Below, piece after piece: positions 6,947-15,445 of a stretch of 45,650 nt of DNA. The number at the start of each line of letters is the position of its first letter. Within the stretch, counting starts at the first letter, position 1. Under the pieces are notes generated by a model that did no database searches, was not told where the DNA came from, and saw nothing but the letters and a program-made list of their open reading frames with translations. A program made the position numbers and the translations under genes. This DNA is from Candidatus Hydrothermus pacificus. Lineage in GTDB: Bacteria; Hydrothermota; Hydrothermia; Hydrothermales; Hydrothermaceae. The stretch is from the NCBI GenBank assembly GCA_002011615.1, contig MTOH01000001.1, positions 277,043-322,692 on the forward strand, given 5' to 3'.

Positions 6947-7792
6947 TTACTCAAAGTGCTCAAAAATCGGGTCACAGGAAAGGGTATCCTTCAAATCATC
7001 AAAACCTTCTCTGCAAAGCCCAAATTTTAAATTATGATTTTTAACAACTTCTTTTATTTTCAGAAGAATTCCATGTCTTATTTCCCGTTCAATGTATCTG
7101 TATCCCCTTATTTTTTTCTTCTCAAATTTTATCCTTTTAACTTCTTTAAACATTCCTGAAAGCCTTTTAAAGTTATCAGGCCTGGCCTTGTAGGTGGATA
7201 CTGAAACCATTTTTATATAGGGAGAAACTTCCTTTAAAAAATCATCAATAACATCAATTTTATCGTTAACAAAGGGAATTACAGGGTCTATTCTCAGACA
7301 AACAGGGATATTATACCTTGAAATTTCTTTTATTGCATTAATCCTCATACTCGGAGGAGGTGCATGGGGTTCAAGTTTCCTTGCCATTTCATCATCAGGA
7401 GTTGTAATTGTAAAACTTATGGTAGCCTTCATATCCTTCATAATGTCAAGGTCTTTCAACACAAGAGCTGACTTTGTTATTATTGAAACTTTAAAACCAT
7501 CTTTTTTTAAAATTTCAAGGACTTTTCTTGTTATACCGAGTTTTTCCTCAACAAGGGGATATGGGTCAGAACTGTTTGAAAGTGAAAAGGGAATGTCCTT
7601 TTTTAAACCCTTAATCTTTTTTTCAAGACCTTTAAAATTTATTCTTTTTAGCCTTAATCTAAAGGCATCCTTTATGTATGAAGTTATATAACAGTAAAGA
7701 CACCTGTGATTGCATCCTGTATAGGGATTTAATGTATATTTTGGCAAACAGGTGCAAAATCCTCCTTTCCAGGGGTCAAAAAGTTTAATCAT
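6947..7792 (-). CDS. radical SAM protein of the spore-photoproduct-lyase-like (SplB/COG1533) group
   Basis: 281 residues. The radical SAM cluster motif is C27-x3-C31-x2-C34 in NPYTGCNHRCLYCY, the characteristic wording of the COG1533 group. Further support: LSNSSDPYPLVEEKLGITRKVLE, ITKSALVLKDLD (SAM-binding barrel strand), SFTITTPD and CLRIDPVIP. The family cleaves SAM with a [4Fe-4S] cluster. Spore photoproduct lyase repairs DNA, but most relatives in non-spore-formers have no assigned substrate, so I do not claim DNA repair. The start overlaps the M28 peptidase stop by eight bases, making a two-gene unit. Confidence 0.85.
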   Translation of the reverse strand: MIKLFDPWKGGFCTCLPKYTLNPYTGCNHRCLYCYITSYIKDAFRLRLKRINFKGLEKKIKGLKKDIPFSLSNSSDPYPLVEEKLGITRKVLEILKKDGFKVSIITKSALVLKDLDIMKDMKATISFTITTPDDEMARKLEPHAPPPSMRINAIKEISRYNIPVCLRIDPVIPFVNDKIDVIDDFLKEVSPYIKMVSVSTYKARPDNFKRLSGMFKEVKRIKFEKKKIRGYRYIEREIRHGILLKIKEVVKNHNLKFGLCREGFDDLKDTLSCDPIFEHFE

Positions 7793-8633
7793 AATTCTTT
7801 AAAGTCTCAGAAATTCCTAAAACAAGCTCTCTCATTTTTTTATAATCAAGTTTTTCAAAGGTATCATAAGATGTATGATAATTTGGGTTTCTGTAAAAGG
7901 CTGTATCCGTTATCATGCACGCCTTAAATCCCATTTTCCAGAAGGACCAGTTGTCAGAAAAGTCCACTCCAGGAGCAAGAAAAGGTGGAACTGAAAGATA
8001 TTCAACAGGTATATTTGAATATTTTTTTATCCCCTTTGCAATCCTTTCAACAAATCTCTTTGACTTTAAATTTCCAACAACTCCTATAAAATTTCCCCTG
8101 TCAGGATACTTAAACCCTATAAAGGGTGGATAACTCTGAGAGTTTTTTCCATCAGAAAAATAACCGACTGATTCAAAACATATCATACCCTCTATTTTAT
8201 ATTTTTTTTCCTTTAAAAATCCTGCAAAGACATAAGAGCCCATCAAAGGAGTTTTAAAAAAAGGGGGTTCTTCGTTCGGAAAAAAGCAAAATATAATCCC
8301 GTAATTTAAACTCTCCTTTTTCAAGTTCTCTGCAACCAGCAGATTTACAGCAACACCTGAGGCATTGTCATCAGCACCCTTTGAGCCAAAAACACTGTCA
8401 TAATGGGCACCCATAACAATAAATTTATCAATTTTCCCCTTTTTAAAAGCATACAAATTCTCGCACTCTTTCCCCTGAACATTGTATTTAAGGGTTTTGG
8501 TCTCATAACCTCTTTCTTTAAGATAATTTTTTATGTAATCCGCAGTCTTTTTTAAATTATCATAACTCCATAAATTTCTTTCACCTATACTTTCGGATAT
8601 ATCGCAAATAATTTTCTTTAAACTTTTTTCCAT
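7785..8633 (-). CDS. M28-family zinc aminopeptidase
   Basis: 282 residues from the chosen start. Zinc ligands of the M28 family are visible in order: His in VMGAHYDSVFGSKG, Asp in KGADDNASG, the catalytic/ligand Glu pair in FPNEEPP, an acidic residue near ICFESVG, and His in NPNYHTSYDTFEKLDY. It removes N-terminal residues from peptides. There is no signal peptide, so it probably acts in the cytoplasm. An in-frame ATG at 8648 would add five residues, but I prefer the ATG at 8633 because TATAAT at 8645-8640 lies inside that extension and ends six bases before 8633, with no Shine-Dalgarno. This implies a leaderless message. Confidence 0.88.
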   Translation of the reverse strand: MEKSLKKIICDISESIGERNLWSYDNLKKTADYIKNYLKERGYETKTLKYNVQGKECENLYAFKKGKIDKFIVMGAHYDSVFGSKGADDNASGVAVNLLVAENLKKESLNYGIIFCFFPNEEPPFFKTPLMGSYVFAGFLKEKKYKIEGMICFESVGYFSDGKNSQSYPPFIGFKYPDRGNFIGVVGNLKSKRFVERIAKGIKKYSNIPVEYLSVPPFLAPGVDFSDNWSFWKMGFKACMITDTAFYRNPNYHTSYDTFEKLDYKKMRELVLGISETLKNYD

Positions 8634-8639
8634 TTTTAA

Positions 8640-8670
8640 ATTATACATCAGATTGAAAACTAAATTTCAA
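8640..8670 (-). promoter_or_regulatory. promoter for M28 peptidase (leaderless)
   Basis: Minus strand TTGAAA (8670-8665), 19-base spacer, TATAAT (8645-8640), then six bases to the ATG at 8633. It overlaps, in mirror image, the plus-strand promoter at 8653-8682, so the two transcripts probably compete for polymerase. Confidence 0.65.
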
Positions 8671-8682
8671 ATAAAGTATAAT
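8653..8682 (+). promoter_or_regulatory. promoter for LapA-domain gene (leaderless)
   Basis: TTGAAA (8653-8658), 18-base spacer, TATAAT (8677-8682), then six bases to the ATG at 8689. No Shine-Dalgarno is present. Overlaps the divergent promoter of the M28 peptidase. Confidence 0.7.
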
Positions 8683-8688
8683 TTATCT

Positions 8689-8898
8689 ATGTTGAAAAAA
8701 ATAGAAATATTTATAGTTCTTTTAATTTTAATTGCCATTTTTATACTGATAGCCCAGAACACGGATTTGATTCTCATAAAAATATTTACCTGGAAATTCT
8801 ATATCTCAAAGATACTCATTTTTCTATTGTTTACGGTATCTGGATTCATAATCGGGGTTCTGGTTTCTTTTTTACTTGTAAGGTCAGGCAAAAAATAA
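8689..8898 (+). CDS. LapA-domain (DUF1049) small inner-membrane protein
   Basis: 69 residues with two membrane helices (about 5-22 and 40-62) separated by a short loop containing AQNTDLILIKIFTWKF, the typical QNxxxVxxxFF... linker of the LapA domain. In enterobacteria LapA helps tune LPS synthesis at the inner membrane; that role is plausible here because lpxD is the convergent neighbour. An upstream in-frame ATG at 8653 exists but lies inside the promoter, so I start at 8689. The stop is one base from the lpxD stop on the other strand, with no hairpin terminator between. Confidence 0.75.
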   Translation: MLKKIEIFIVLLILIAIFILIAQNTDLILIKIFTWKFYISKILIFLLFTVSGFIIGVLVSFLLVRSGKK

Positions 8899-8899
8899 A

Positions 8900-9892
8900 C
8901 TACTTCAAGATTTTCTTTATCTTATCCCAGTATTTCGGAAGTGAGTATAAAATCATAAATGCCTTCAACACATCCTTATGCTCCCTTGCAAAATAACCTG
9001 AATAGACTTTGCCCGCGGGAACATCCTTTGCAACACCAGCCTTGGCAGTTAAAATCGCTCCATCACCTATATTCAAATGGTCAGCAATCCCCACCTGTCC
9101 TGCCATTTTAACCTTTTTACCTGTTTTACAGCTTCCTGCAATACCTGTTTGTGCGGCAATCACTGTAAACTCTCCTATCTCACAGTTATGAGCAATCTGG
9201 ACAAGATTGTCAATCTTGGTTCCTCTTTTTATCCTTGTTTCACCTATTGTCGCTCTGTCAATTGTGGTATTTGCACCTATCTCACAATCATCTTCAATAA
9301 CAACCCTTCCTGTCTGGGGAATTTTTATAAGACCGTTTTCTGTATCAATATAACCAAATCCATCAGAACCTATCACACATCCTGCAAATATCTGGCAGTT
9401 GTTCCCTATTTCACAATCATATCCTATGTAAACATTTGGATGTATGAGGCAGTTTTCACCTATCCTTGAATTTTCACCTATATAGATAAAGGGATAGAGG
9501 TATGTCCCCTTTTTAATAATCGCACCATCTTCAATAACGCAGAAGGGTGATACATGAACCCCCTCTTCTATTTCTGCTTTTTGAGAAATATGGGCAAAGG
9601 GAGAAGTTCCTTTAATCTCCTTTCTTTTTGAAAAAATACTCAGGATATTCACAAAAGCCATTTTAACATCATCAACAAGGATTGCTGTTCTGTAATCAAT
9701 TCCTTCAATAAGTTCCTCTTTTGTAACAACACATCCTATTTTACCCTTTATCTTTCCTTTTGCTTTTTCGTCAAACACAAATACAAGAGAACTTTCGTCA
9801 CCCTTTTCAGGGACATCAACTCTTTCAATTTCAAAGTCTTCATCACCAATTATTTTGCCTCTGACACTTTCAGCAATTTCTTTAACCTCCAT
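8900..9892 (-). CDS. lpxD: UDP-3-O-(3-hydroxyacyl)glucosamine N-acyltransferase (LpxD)
   Basis: 330 residues, the normal length. It adds the N-linked acyl chain in lipid A synthesis, acting in the cytoplasm with acyl-carrier protein. The N-terminal 95 residues are the uridine-binding domain; from about residue 100 the protein is a left-handed beta-helix of hexapeptide repeats ([33 protein letters not shown]). LpxD markers are GSDGFGY near 175, [22 protein letters not shown] and the catalytic His about 235 in DNLVQIAHN, then AQTGIAGS and [16 protein letters not shown] precedes the ATG. It sits 14 bases downstream of a barrel-protein gene on the same strand and proves an LPS-type outer membrane. 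Confidence 0.96.
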   Translation of the reverse strand: MEVKEIAESVRGKIIGDEDFEIERVDVPEKGDESSLVFVFDEKAKGKIKGKIGCVVTKEELIEGIDYRTAILVDDVKMAFVNILSIFSKRKEIKGTSPFAHISQKAEIEEGVHVSPFCVIEDGAIIKKGTYLYPFIYIGENSRIGENCLIHPNVYIGYDCEIGNNCQIFAGCVIGSDGFGYIDTENGLIKIPQTGRVVIEDDCEIGANTTIDRATIGETRIKRGTKIDNLVQIAHNCEIGEFTVIAAQTGIAGSCKTGKKVKMAGQVGIADHLNIGDGAILTAKAGVAKDVPAGKVYSGYFAREHKDVLKAFMILYSLPKYWDKIKKILK

Positions 9893-9906
9893 AAAAAATC
9901 CTCCTT

Positions 9907-10830
9907 TTAAATTTCTATTAATTCAAAAAATGTTTCAATTCCAAAATGCAGGTCAAGCTTTTTATAATTGGTTAAAAGTCCAGTTTCACTCAAAATAAAC
10001 TTAAAATTTTCAAATCTAATTTTAAATCCATAAACAACTCCCTTTCCTTCCCTTGAAATATAACCTAAATCAAAAAAGACTTCAGGATTTCCTTTTTTAA
10101 TAAATTCAAATCCTGTCCCGGAGTAATTTTTAAACTTCCCTTTGTGGTCTCTTACTATCTCAAAATTTATACCCGGAACAATCTTTATATTGTTTAAAAT
10201 AAAATTAAAAGAAGAATTAAAATTAAGACCGAGAGGAGGGTAAATTTTGTCCTGATTATTTCTTTTCAAACTATTCGCGATATTTAAAATAGAAAAAGAT
10301 AAATCCAGATTTTTAAAAACAAGAGAAAAGCCAAAATTTAAAGCAGGTAGATAAAAAACTTCGGGTTCATAAGGCCATATATATGAAGGTTCTTCAATTC
10401 TTGAAATTCCTATACCACACCCTGTAATAAAATTTCTAAATTTTTTTAAAAAAAATGTGCCTATGTAAAAACTTTTTGGAACATAATTCTTTAAAATATC
10501 ACCACTTCCTGAATAAACAGTGAATCTTTCATTTGAAAACAGATCAAAATCAATACCCGTTATAACATTTTTTAAAGGGAATACAAGAGAAAGAGAAAGG
10601 AAATACGGAATATCCTTTATTTTTTCCTTCTCAGGACACGGATTCATAAAAAAATTTATTCCCAGAGTGTCTCCTTTGAAAAATGCCGGATTTTTCTTTA
10701 TAAAGTCGGTTTCATTTAAAAAATTTGATATAAAACCTCCCCTTGATACTGAATTTCCAGAATACAAATTTAAAAAATCTGTATAATGAGGGATTTCTAT
10801 GAAAAGAAAGAGGAAAAATAAAATATTCAT
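9907..10830 (-). CDS. predicted outer-membrane beta-barrel protein
   Basis: 307 residues. A short hydrophobic start ([13 protein letters not shown]) could be a signal, though it lacks a positive n-region. The body shows alternating strands with turns rich in Asn/Gly/Lys ([68 protein letters not shown]) as in porin-like barrels. An early SRGGF and NPAFFKG weakly recall the RGAG...NPAGL pattern of PorV/UPF0164 proteins, but I would not assign that family. It is upstream of lpxD in the same unit. TATAAT ends eight bases before the ATG and there is no Shine-Dalgarno, suggesting a leaderless mRNA. Confidence 0.6.
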   Translation of the reverse strand: MNILFFLFLFIEIPHYTDFLNLYSGNSVSRGGFISNFLNETDFIKKNPAFFKGDTLGINFFMNPCPEKEKIKDIPYFLSLSLVFPLKNVITGIDFDLFSNERFTVYSGSGDILKNYVPKSFYIGTFFLKKFRNFITGCGIGISRIEEPSYIWPYEPEVFYLPALNFGFSLVFKNLDLSFSILNIANSLKRNNQDKIYPPLGLNFNSSFNFILNNIKIVPGINFEIVRDHKGKFKNYSGTGFEFIKKGNPEVFFDLGYISREGKGVVYGFKIRFENFKFILSETGLLTNYKKLDLHFGIETFFELIEI

Positions 10831-10838
10831 TGTATATA

Positions 10839-10868
10839 ATTATAAAGCCTTTGATTTTTAGAGTTGAA
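10839..10868 (-). promoter_or_regulatory. promoter for barrel protein/lpxD
   Basis: Minus strand TATAAT (10844-10839) with a weak -35 candidate TTCAAC (10868-10863) at 18 bases. The ATG at 10830 follows eight bases after the -10 box, the same geometry as other leaderless starts in the window. Confidence 0.5.
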
Positions 10869-10880
10869 CTTCTTTAAAAT
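10851..10880 (+). promoter_or_regulatory. candidate promoter for gpsA
   Basis: TTGATT (10851-10856), 18 bases, TAAAAT (10875-10880). The predicted start is about five bases before the gpsA ATG, so its leader would be nearly absent. It overlaps the divergent promoter. Both boxes deviate from consensus, so this is tentative. Confidence 0.4.
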
Positions 10881-10892
10881 TTATGTTTTAAA

Positions 10893-11888
10893 ATGAATAT
10901 AGGAATAATAGGCGCTGGTAGATGGGGAACAGCCCTGGCAAAACTGCTTTCAACTGGTTTTGAAAGGGTTTATCTATGGGCATGGGAAAAGGAAGTTTAT
11001 GAAGGAATTTTAAGAGAAAAACGAAATCCTTTGTATTTCCCCTTTTTAAAACTCCCTGAAAATATAAGTCCTGTAAAGGATTTTAAGGAGATTGAAAATC
11101 TTGAATATATAGTGGTTGCTGTACCGACACAGTTTATAAGAAATACAATTCTGTATTTTAAACCCAAAAAAAAACCCATTATAATTTCTGTTGCAAAGGG
11201 ACTTGAGATAAAGAGTTTAAAAAGACCGAGTGAGGTCATAAGGGAGGTTTTAAAAAATAAAATCAAAACGGTTTTTGTGTTATCAGGACCAAACTTTGCA
11301 GAAGAAATAGCAAAGGAATTGCCCACAGCAACTGTTCTTGCAGGAGAAAAAAGGTTTGAAAAAAAACTGATTTTTTTACAAAAAAAATTTTCAAACCCCA
11401 GTTTCAGAGTCTATCTCTCCTTTGATTTAAAAGGAGTTGAACTCGGCGGTGCTTTAAAAAATGTTTATGCAATAGGTGCGGGGATAATTGACGGAATGGG
11501 TCTGGGATACAATGCCAGGGCATCTTTTATAATGAGAAGTATGGTTGAGATGGTAAGATGCGGTAAGAAAATGGGAGCAAGGGCAAAAACCTTTGCAGGA
11601 CTTTCAGGTCTTGGAGATTTAATATTAACATCAACAGGAGATTTATCAAGGAACAGAACATTTGGAATACTCATAGCAAGGGGGGAGGTCCCTGAAAAAG
11701 CCCTTTCAAAACTCGGAACTGTTGAAGGCTATTATACGGTAAAACCTCTGATTAAAATTGCAAGGAAGCATAAAATTGAAATACCAATTGCACAGAAAAT
11801 CTATGAGATTTTATACAGGAAAAAGCCAATAAAGTCAGCAATATATGAACTTATGACAAGAAAACTCAAAGAGGAGGACATTTTATGA
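10893..11888 (+). CDS. gpsA: glycerol-3-phosphate dehydrogenase [NAD(P)+]
   Basis: 331 residues, normal length. It reduces dihydroxyacetone phosphate to sn-glycerol 3-phosphate for phospholipid synthesis. The Rossmann motif GAGRWGTALA is at residues 7-16, VAVPTQF and SGPNFAEEIA follow, and the catalytic lysine lies in ELGGALKNVYAI, followed by GLGYNARA and GLSGLGDLILT-STGDLSRNRTFG. First of six plus-strand genes; its stop overlaps the exporter adaptor start by four bases (ATGA). No Shine-Dalgarno precedes its ATG. Coupling to an ABC exporter has no known functional reason. Confidence 0.96.
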   Translation: MNIGIIGAGRWGTALAKLLSTGFERVYLWAWEKEVYEGILREKRNPLYFPFLKLPENISPVKDFKEIENLEYIVVAVPTQFIRNTILYFKPKKKPIIISVAKGLEIKSLKRPSEVIREVLKNKIKTVFVLSGPNFAEEIAKELPTATVLAGEKRFEKKLIFLQKKFSNPSFRVYLSFDLKGVELGGALKNVYAIGAGIIDGMGLGYNARASFIMRSMVEMVRCGKKMGARAKTFAGLSGLGDLILTSTGDLSRNRTFGILIARGEVPEKALSKLGTVEGYYTVKPLIKIARKHKIEIPIAQKIYEILYRKKPIKSAIYELMTRKLKEEDIL

Positions 11889-12739
11889 AAAAAATCTTTA
11901 TACCCCTGTTTTTGATTCTTGCTTTAATCATAATTTTTATTTTTATATTTTTGAGAAGGGAAAAAGGAGTAAGGTTTTCAGGGTATTTTGAAGCAAAAGA
12001 GGTGGTTTTATCTTCAAAGATTTCCTCAAGGGTTATAAAGATAAGTAAAAAAGAGGGAGAAGAGGTTAAAAGGGAAGAAAAGATACTTCTTCTTGATTCA
12101 AGGGAGATAGAAAATAAAATAAACCAGGCAAATAAAAAAATCTCTGCAAGAGAGGAAAAACTAAAATCCCTGGAACTCAAAATAAAAAGGCTCAAAAAAG
12201 ACCTTTTATCACTGAAAAAGATTTACAAAGAAGGGGGCAGTAGAAAAAGGGAAATTGAAAAAATTGAGGATGAGATTAAAATGCTGGAATACGAGAAAAA
12301 TTCTATAATAAAAGAAGTCTCTGCATTCCGTGAGGAAATCAAAAACCTTGAGATTTTAAAGGAAGAAACAGTTATAAAGAGCCCATGTAAGGGGAAAATA
12401 AATGAGATTTATTATGAAACAGGAGAACTTGTAAATCCAGGTTTTCCCCTTGTTAAAATAGTTAAAGATGACACCCTTGAATTTATATTCTTTGTTATAC
12501 AGAAGTATCTGCCCGATATAAAGCAGGGGCACAGCATACTTATTAAACCAACACCTTTAAAGAGATTTTACAAAGGAGAAATATTTTTCATTTCCGAGAA
12601 AGGTGAATTTACACCAAAAAATATTGTTACAGAGAGCGAAAAGGAGAGAATGGTTTTTAAAATCAAGGCAAAGGTCTTTAATAAAGATAATATTTTAAAG
12701 CCGGGAATGACAGGCTATGTGGAATGGAAAAAGCAGTAA
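11885..12739 (+). CDS. HlyD/YbhG-type periplasmic adaptor protein
   Basis: 284 residues. One N-terminal membrane helix (about 4-24) is followed by a half-motif of the biotinyl-lipoyl domain (VISSKISSRV-like strands then KKEGEEVKREEKILLLD), a long coiled-coil hairpin of Lys/Glu-rich heptads (about 75-160), the second lipoyl half (VIKSPCKGKINEIYYETGE) and a beta-barrel domain (to the end). This is the order of membrane-fusion proteins that link an inner-membrane pump to an outer-membrane channel; no TolC homologue is in the window. Overlaps gpsA by four bases and the next ATPase gene by 16. Substrate unknown. Confidence 0.88.
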   Translation: MKKIFIPLFLILALIIIFIFIFLRREKGVRFSGYFEAKEVVLSSKISSRVIKISKKEGEEVKREEKILLLDSREIENKINQANKKISAREEKLKSLELKIKRLKKDLLSLKKIYKEGGSRKREIEKIEDEIKMLEYEKNSIIKEVSAFREEIKNLEILKEETVIKSPCKGKINEIYYETGELVNPGFPLVKIVKDDTLEFIFFVIQKYLPDIKQGHSILIKPTPLKRFYKGEIFFISEKGEFTPKNIVTESEKERMVFKIKAKVFNKDNILKPGMTGYVEWKKQ

Positions 12740-13410
12740 TAATAGAAAATGCAGGAAAATTCATCAAAAAGAAAAAGGTTCTTGACAGAATTTCTTTTTA
12801 TGTAAAAAGGGGAGAAGTTTTTGGTATTTTAGGACCTGACGGAAGCGGGAAGACAACCCTTTTAAAGATAATTGCAGGAATTATAAAGCCTGATGAGGGG
12901 AAAGCGGAGGCAAAGGGTAAGATATCCTTTGTATCCTCTGATTTTAACCTGTATCCTGATTTAAAGATAAGGGAAAATTTAGAATTTATAAGGGAAATTT
13001 ACGGAATAAAGAGGGACGAGTTTTCAGTTAAAAAACAAAGACTTTTAAAAATAACAGGGCTTTCAGATTTTCAGGAAACCCTTGCTGGAAACCTATCAGG
13101 TGGCATGAAAAGAAAACTTCTTTTAATCGCTGGAATTTTACCGGAGCCTGATATAATGGTCATTGATGAAATAACAACAGGTGTTGACCCGGTATCAAGA
13201 AAGGAAATATGGGAATTTATTGAGAAACTTAAAGAAGATAAAACCGTTATATTTTCAACACCCTATTTAAAAGAAGGTGAAAAGGCTCAGAGGATACTTT
13301 TTCTTGAAGATGGAAAAATAAAATACCTTGAAAGTCCTTTGAAAATAATGGAGCAAAAGGGTACGAACTCCCTTGAAAAAGCTTTTTTAAAGATAGATGA
13401 TAGAGGTTAA
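12724..13410 (+). CDS. ABC exporter ATPase, first of pair (YbhF N-half-like)
   Basis: 228 residues. Walker A is GPDGSGKTTLL, with Asp replacing the usual Asn as in the first half of YbhF-type ATPases; Q loop region SSDFNLYPDL; signature LSGGMKRKLLL; Walker B IMVIDEITTGVDP; a final switch residue is not an obvious His (VIFSTPYLKE). Together with the next gene it reproduces as two polypeptides what E. coli YbhF carries as one fused ATPase. This site has the canonical signature, so it probably forms one complete composite ATP site with the partner. Overlaps both neighbours, so it is translationally coupled. Confidence 0.9.
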   Translation: MEKAVIIENAGKFIKKKKVLDRISFYVKRGEVFGILGPDGSGKTTLLKIIAGIIKPDEGKAEAKGKISFVSSDFNLYPDLKIRENLEFIREIYGIKRDEFSVKKQRLLKITGLSDFQETLAGNLSGGMKRKLLLIAGILPEPDIMVIDEITTGVDPVSRKEIWEFIEKLKEDKTVIFSTPYLKEGEKAQRILFLEDGKIKYLESPLKIMEQKGTNSLEKAFLKIDDRG

Positions 13411-14140
13411 AAACATTTCAAAGTCCTTCGGTAAAATAAGGGCCGTCAGGAGTTTGAGTTTTGAAATTAAAAAAGGAGAAATATTCGGATTTCTGGGTCC
13501 AAACGGAGCGGGTAAGACAACAACAATAAAGATACTTCTTGGAATTTTAAAACCCGATGAAGGTGAAATATTTTTTGAAGGAGAAAATGTTTTTAAAAAC
13601 ATAGAGAATTACAGAAGGCAGATAGGATATGTCTCTCAGGAAGTTTCCCTTTATAAAGACCTGAATATATCTGAAAATGCAGAGTTCAGGGCAGGAATTT
13701 ACGGGGTTTCAGAAAAGGATTTCTTTAAAAATTATAAAAACCTTTTAGAAAAGTTTGAACTTAAAGAATGGGAAAAAGAGCTTGTTAAAAATCTTCCAAC
13801 AGGAGTTGAAAGAAGAACATCCCTTTTATGTGCCCTTATACACGACCCGAAAATACTTTTTCTTGATGAGCCGAGTTCCGGTATGGACCCTTTATCAAGG
13901 TTCAGATTCTTTAATGAAACAATCAGGGAACTTAAACAGAAGGGCAAAACAATCTTAATAACGACCCATTATATGGAGGAGGCAGAATATTTTGAAAGGG
14001 TTTTATTAATCCATAAAGGAGAAAAAAAGGCACTTGACAAACCTGAAAATTTAAAGGAAAAAATAAAAAAGGAGAAAAACTTAAATAAACTGCCTGATAT
14101 GGAGGAAGTGTTTTTTGAAATTGTTGCAGGTGAAAGATGA
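13397..14140 (+). CDS. ABC exporter ATPase, second of pair (YbhF C-half-like)
   Basis: 247 residues. Walker A GPNGAGKTTTIK, Q loop YVSQEVSLYKDL, Walker B ILFLDEPSSGMDP and switch His in ITTHYMEEAEY are all present. The signature motif is degenerate: NLPTGVERRTSLL replaces LSGGQ. YbhF-like proteins show the same kind of replacement (LPLG-type) in their C-terminal half, so this is a family trait rather than decay. It overlaps the first ATPase by 14 bases. Its stop overlaps an ATG (14137) that opens into the inserted palindromic element rather than directly into the permease. Confidence 0.9.
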   Translation: MIEVKNISKSFGKIRAVRSLSFEIKKGEIFGFLGPNGAGKTTTIKILLGILKPDEGEIFFEGENVFKNIENYRRQIGYVSQEVSLYKDLNISENAEFRAGIYGVSEKDFFKNYKNLLEKFELKEWEKELVKNLPTGVERRTSLLCALIHDPKILFLDEPSSGMDPLSRFRFFNETIRELKQKGKTILITTHYMEEAEYFERVLLIHKGEKKALDKPENLKEKIKKEKNLNKLPDMEEVFFEIVAGER

Positions 14141-14355
14141 AAGACAAAAATTTTTATACTCCCTCACCCTCCCCTTACCCCTCCCATCAAGGGAGGGGAA
14201 AAAATAAAAAGATAAACATAAATCACTCACCCCCACTACCTGGTTTCAATCCTCCCCCCTTGATAGAGTCACTTTCTTCCATTTCTCCCCCCTTGACGGA
14301 GGGAGATAAAGAGGGGAGTGAAAAAACGAAAAAGCAGAGAAAACCTGAATTATAA
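14137..14355 (+). other. read-through ORF across the inserted repeat (72 codons)
   Basis: Begins at an ATGA overlap with the ATPase stop and stays open through the repeat element, ending in TAA at 14353-14355, one base before the permease ATG at 14357. The predicted peptide (TPSPSPYPSHQGRG, then Pro/Ser-rich) is the translation of the palindromic repeat and is unlikely to be a functional protein. Its only possible job is to carry ribosomes to the permease start. The ATG may be the remnant of the original, coupled permease start. Confidence 0.35.
14158..14322 (+). repeat. palindromic MITE/REP-like element in the ABC exporter operon
   Basis: About 165 bp of C-rich/G-rich DNA unlike the AT-rich neighbours. 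The left part holds a perfect 8-bp hairpin (CCCCTCCC 14178-14185, GGGAGGGG 14191-14198) and the right part a second hairpin (around 14284-14306, 8 of 9 pairs). The right end reads on the opposite strand as an imperfect copy of the left end (CTCCCC...CTCCC.TCAAGGG), so the ends are inverted repeats. No transposase is present, so it would be non-autonomous. The wording resembles interspersed repeats that yield PSHQGRG-type peptides in many genomes (general knowledge). Exact borders are uncertain. Confidence 0.7.
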
Positions 14356-14356
14356 A

Positions 14357-15445
14357 ATGAAATTAAAGGGTATAATTAAAAAGGAATTCATACACATAAT
14401 AAGGGATAAAAGAACTCTATATATTTCATTTATTATGCCCCTTTTACTTCTAATAATCTTTGGATATGCGATAAGAACCGATTTAAGGAATATAAACCTC
14501 GGAGTAATTGATTATGATAGCACTCCTTTAACAAGGAAAATAATAAACGATTTAAAAAATGAGGAAATTTTTGAGAAAGTTCAAAATACAGAGGAATTTT
14601 ATAAAAATCTAAAAAAGGGGAAATACAAAGGAGTTTTAATCTTTCCTCATAATTTTACAAAAAAACTTGGAAAAAATCAAACCGCTAAAATCCAGTTAAT
14701 CCTTGATGCATCGGACAACCAGATGGCAGAAAATCTGGAAGGCTATATAAGGCAGAAAATAGAAAGTGTTTGGTTGCAGATGCCTGATAAAAGATGGCAA
14801 ACTAAAAGATATGAAATTAATATTCTGTTTAATCCTGAAATGAAGAGCACCTATTTTATTGTTCCTGGAATTATAGTTATAATATTTATGGTAATTTCAG
14901 GAGTTTTAACAAGCATAACCCTGACAAAGGAATTTGAAAATAAAAGTATTGAAATATACAGGGTTTCAAAAACAGGTGCCTCTGAAGTTTATCTCGGCAA
15001 GATTTTCCCCTACATAATAATAGGATATCTACAATTAACAATAATACTTTTTGCTGGTAAACTTTTGTTTAATGTTCCTTCAAGAGGAAATCTCTTTCTT
15101 TTATATATCCTTTCCTTTTTTTTCTTATTCACAGGATTCGGAATAGGAATAACAGCATCCACGATTTTTAAAGAAGGAAGAACAACACTGATGGCTGTAT
15201 GGCTGGGAACTCTTCTGCCTTCGCTTTTCTTATCAGGATTTTTATTCCCCATTGAAAACATGCCCCTTATTCTCCAGATTTTAACCTATCTTGTTCCTGC
15301 AAGATATTTCTTATACATATTAAGGGGAATACTTTTAAAGGGACTTGGATTTTCAAGTTTTATTCCTGAATTTGTTGCCCTTTTATTCTTTGGAATATTT
15401 TTAACGATTATATCATCAATAAGGCTTAAAAAAGAGATAGGATGA
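14357..15445 (+). CDS. ABC-2 type exporter permease (YbhS/YbhR-like), first of pair
   Basis: 362 residues from the chosen ATG. The start MKLKGIIKKEFIHIIRDKRT is the amphipathic elbow helix of ABC-2 permeases; then one membrane helix (about 23-43), a long extracytoplasmic domain (about 45-175) typical of the YbhS/YbhR type, and five more helices (about 175 to the end). An in-frame ATG at 14318 is rejected because it lies in the inserted repeat. There is no Shine-Dalgarno; translation probably depends on the read-through ORF that stops one base upstream. Its stop overlaps the second permease start (ATGA). Confidence 0.87.
   Translation: MKLKGIIKKEFIHIIRDKRTLYISFIMPLLLLIIFGYAIRTDLRNINLGVIDYDSTPLTRKIINDLKNEEIFEKVQNTEEFYKNLKKGKYKGVLIFPHNFTKKLGKNQTAKIQLILDASDNQMAENLEGYIRQKIESVWLQMPDKRWQTKRYEINILFNPEMKSTYFIVPGIIVIIFMVISGVLTSITLTKEFENKSIEIYRVSKTGASEVYLGKIFPYIIIGYLQLTIILFAGKLLFNVPSRGNLFLLYILSFFFLFTGFGIGITASTIFKEGRTTLMAVWLGTLLPSLFLSGFLFPIENMPLILQILTYLVPARYFLYILRGILLKGLGFSSFIPEFVALLFFGIFLTIISSIRLKKEIG

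Noticed and set aside
14137-14355. The 72-codon frame as a real protein gene
   Set aside because: Its sequence is the translation of a palindromic repeat; I list it only as a possible coupling device.
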